A stretch of DNA of 6,849 nt from Pseudomonadota bacterium (GTDB lineage Bacteria > Bdellovibrionota_B > Oligoflexia > Oligoflexales > JAPPIL01). Under the pieces are notes generated by a model. That model ran no database searches. It had not been told where the DNA came from and was given only the letters and a program-made list of their open reading frames with translations. Shown in pieces: positions 5,982 through 6,849 of the stretch (the stretch's first letter is position 1; the number at the start of each line of letters is the position of its first letter). The translations under genes and the position numbers were made by a program. The DNA is taken from the NCBI GenBank assembly GCA_028877195.1, contig JAPPIL010000049.1, forward strand, positions 1-6,849, in the 5' to 3' direction.

Positions 5982-6683
5982 ATGATGAAAAAATTATTTT
6001 TATTTTTAATTCTAATGGGTTGCGCAGTTGAACCTGTGAGTCAAGTAAGTGCCATCGGTGGTACACATTACCTGCTTGGTTTGCATCCTGTTGATAATGC
6101 TGAAGTTGCTGGCGGCAATCAGGCACATGCCCTGTATGTGTGCCCTGTTCTTGCCGCCGATACCGATACCGATGCCGATGCCGACACCGACACGACAATC
6201 AAGGCGGCGGTGAAAGACAAGTGCAAGCAAGCCTTAGTAACGAAGTCTAATCGTCCTGTGTTGTTCACGACGGTTTATCCTGAAATCAGTCAGAGTTTAG
6301 GGAACAAGGAGTTTTACACTCTGCTTGCGCCAGCCATCGCCATTACGCCACTAGTGGCGAAGATTTTGCGCACTCGCAATCTCAAGACTCCCAACCTTTC
6401 CAAAGCACAACTACAGGCATTGATGCAACGTTCCAATCGCATCGTCGCAGGTGTGGGGGTGGTTAGTATCGCAACCATCGCTCTATTGTATCTGTTTGAA
6501 TCACACACTTGGGGAGCAGATAAGCGTGAGCTTGCCCGTTTACAGCAGGACATCTTTAACAAGAATGGCTTTGAACAAGTGCGCCACACTGATCGTTCTA
6601 TCCAACGCTTGCTCACCCTGTTAGCGGCTAGTCTTGACCTCCAAGTCAGCAGGGAGGCAAAGTTGATGCTTGCCACGCAGTAG
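5982..6683 (+). CDS. Probable lipoprotein or exported membrane protein with Asp-Thr/Ala repeat, unknown function
   Basis: A 233-residue protein that I do not recognise. The N-terminus MMKKLFLFLILMGC has a basic start, a hydrophobic core and LMGC, an acceptable lipobox with Cys14 as the lipidated residue; alternatively signal peptidase I could cut after VSA (residue 24). Residues 60-71 are DTDTDADADTDT, an acidic dipeptide run encoded by a six-base tandem repeat; DxDxD spacing is seen in calcium-binding loops, but this run lacks the usual glycine. A second strong hydrophobic segment (154-171, IVAGVGVVSIATIALLYLF) would be a transmembrane helix, and 113-128 is mildly hydrophobic. The C-terminal 60 residues are soluble and helical. 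The start ATG at 5982 follows AAGGA (5972-5976) by 5 nt; the adjacent ATG at 5985 is equally possible. It stands alone after the MITE. Location is inferred to be the envelope. Confidence 0.75.
   Translation: MMKKLFLFLILMGCAVEPVSQVSAIGGTHYLLGLHPVDNAEVAGGNQAHALYVCPVLAADTDTDADADTDTTIKAAVKDKCKQALVTKSNRPVLFTTVYPEISQSLGNKEFYTLLAPAIAITPLVAKILRTRNLKTPNLSKAQLQALMQRSNRIVAGVGVVSIATIALLYLFESHTWGADKRELARLQQDIFNKNGFEQVRHTDRSIQRLLTLLAASLDLQVSREAKLMLATQ
6157..6192 (+). repeat. Six-base tandem repeat, six units, in frame
   Basis: Six CCGAYR units run as CCGATA twice, CCGATG twice and CCGACA twice, encoding alternating Asp with Thr or Ala. Because the unit is six bases, gain or loss keeps the frame and only changes the length of the acidic run. 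The paired identical units suggest duplication of single units by slippage. Confidence 0.85.
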
Positions 6684-6771
6684 AGTATTTCAAACTTTTT
6701 GAAAAATAACGTAAAAAGAAAGAGCAGCAAAGAACAGAGATGCAGAACTAACTCTCGCTCGCATAAAAACA

Positions 6772-6849
6772 ATGGATAAAGACGAAACAAAACCAAACGC
6801 TACCCTGACCAAAGAACAGGTGGCATCCAAATCAAGGGAAGAGTATCGC
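6772..6849 (+). CDS. Possible start of a protein gene cut by the window edge
   Basis: An ATG at 6772 opens a frame that stays open for 26 codons to the window end: MDKDETKPNATLTKEQVASK then SREEYR. The composition, hydrophilic with Lys and Glu, is that of a genuine cytoplasmic N-terminus. No clear Shine-Dalgarno precedes it and there are 88 bp between it and the preceding stop. Too short to assign. Confidence 0.4.
   Translation, partial: MDKDETKPNATLTKEQVASKSREEYR

Noticed and set aside
6688..6704. Hairpin TTTCAAA/TTTGAAA after the lipoprotein stop
   Set aside because: The stem is only 7 bp and almost all A/T, with no following T run, so it is not a convincing intrinsic terminator.
6314..6796. 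160-codon minus-strand open frame opposite the lipoprotein gene
   Set aside because: The plus-strand gene has a good ribosome site and a signal peptide; the reverse frame covers it and has low-complexity, frame-shadow composition.

Overview
The window reads as ordinary bacterial chromosome of middling GC content, dense with protein genes on both strands and carrying small non-autonomous mobile elements in the gaps. The organism is probably Gram-negative, because two flanking proteins have export signals (one a possible lipoprotein). The HEAT-repeat protein next to a one-domain GlmU-like enzyme, and the exported 'GFGxGHAxQGRY' membrane protein, remind me of deltaproteobacterial-type lineages (Myxococcota/Bdellovibrionota). 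This is a recollection-level impression, not a search result.

Layout. Positions 1-163 hold a hairpin-rich repeat ending in a terminal-repeat-like 15-mer (149-163). A minus-strand gene (229-786) encodes a small exported, membrane-associated protein of unknown function and has a -10-like box upstream. The core is a minus-strand three-gene operon read from 4801 down to 994: a GlmU-type uridylyltransferase domain without the acetyltransferase half, a complete UvrD/PcrA-type superfamily 1 helicase starting 25 bp later, and a 284-residue protein of unknown function that starts 6 bp after the helicase stop and ends in a probable winged-helix region. Divergent from the operon, a HEAT-like repeat protein is encoded at 4869-5597; the short gap between them carries back-to-back promoter-like boxes. 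A 282-bp MITE-like element (5613-5894) follows, then a probable lipoprotein with an Asp-Thr/Asp-Ala repeat (5982-6683), and the first codons of a further possible gene at the right edge.

The points most worth a second look are these. The 282-bp element has 17-bp terminal inverted repeats (one mismatch), 9-bp flanking direct repeats (one mismatch) and three strong internal stem-loops. Its ends and target-repeat length fit the IS903 group of the IS5 family. A relative at 57-163 keeps the same right end and linkers while the stems differ in sequence but stay paired. The GlmU-like gene has no ATG, GTG or TTG in frame before its nucleotide-binding loop, which implies an ATT start, a frameshift or a sequence error. 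I see no CRISPR array, tRNA, rRNA, complete transposase, toxin-antitoxin pair or recognisable defence cassette, and no convincing new multi-gene system.
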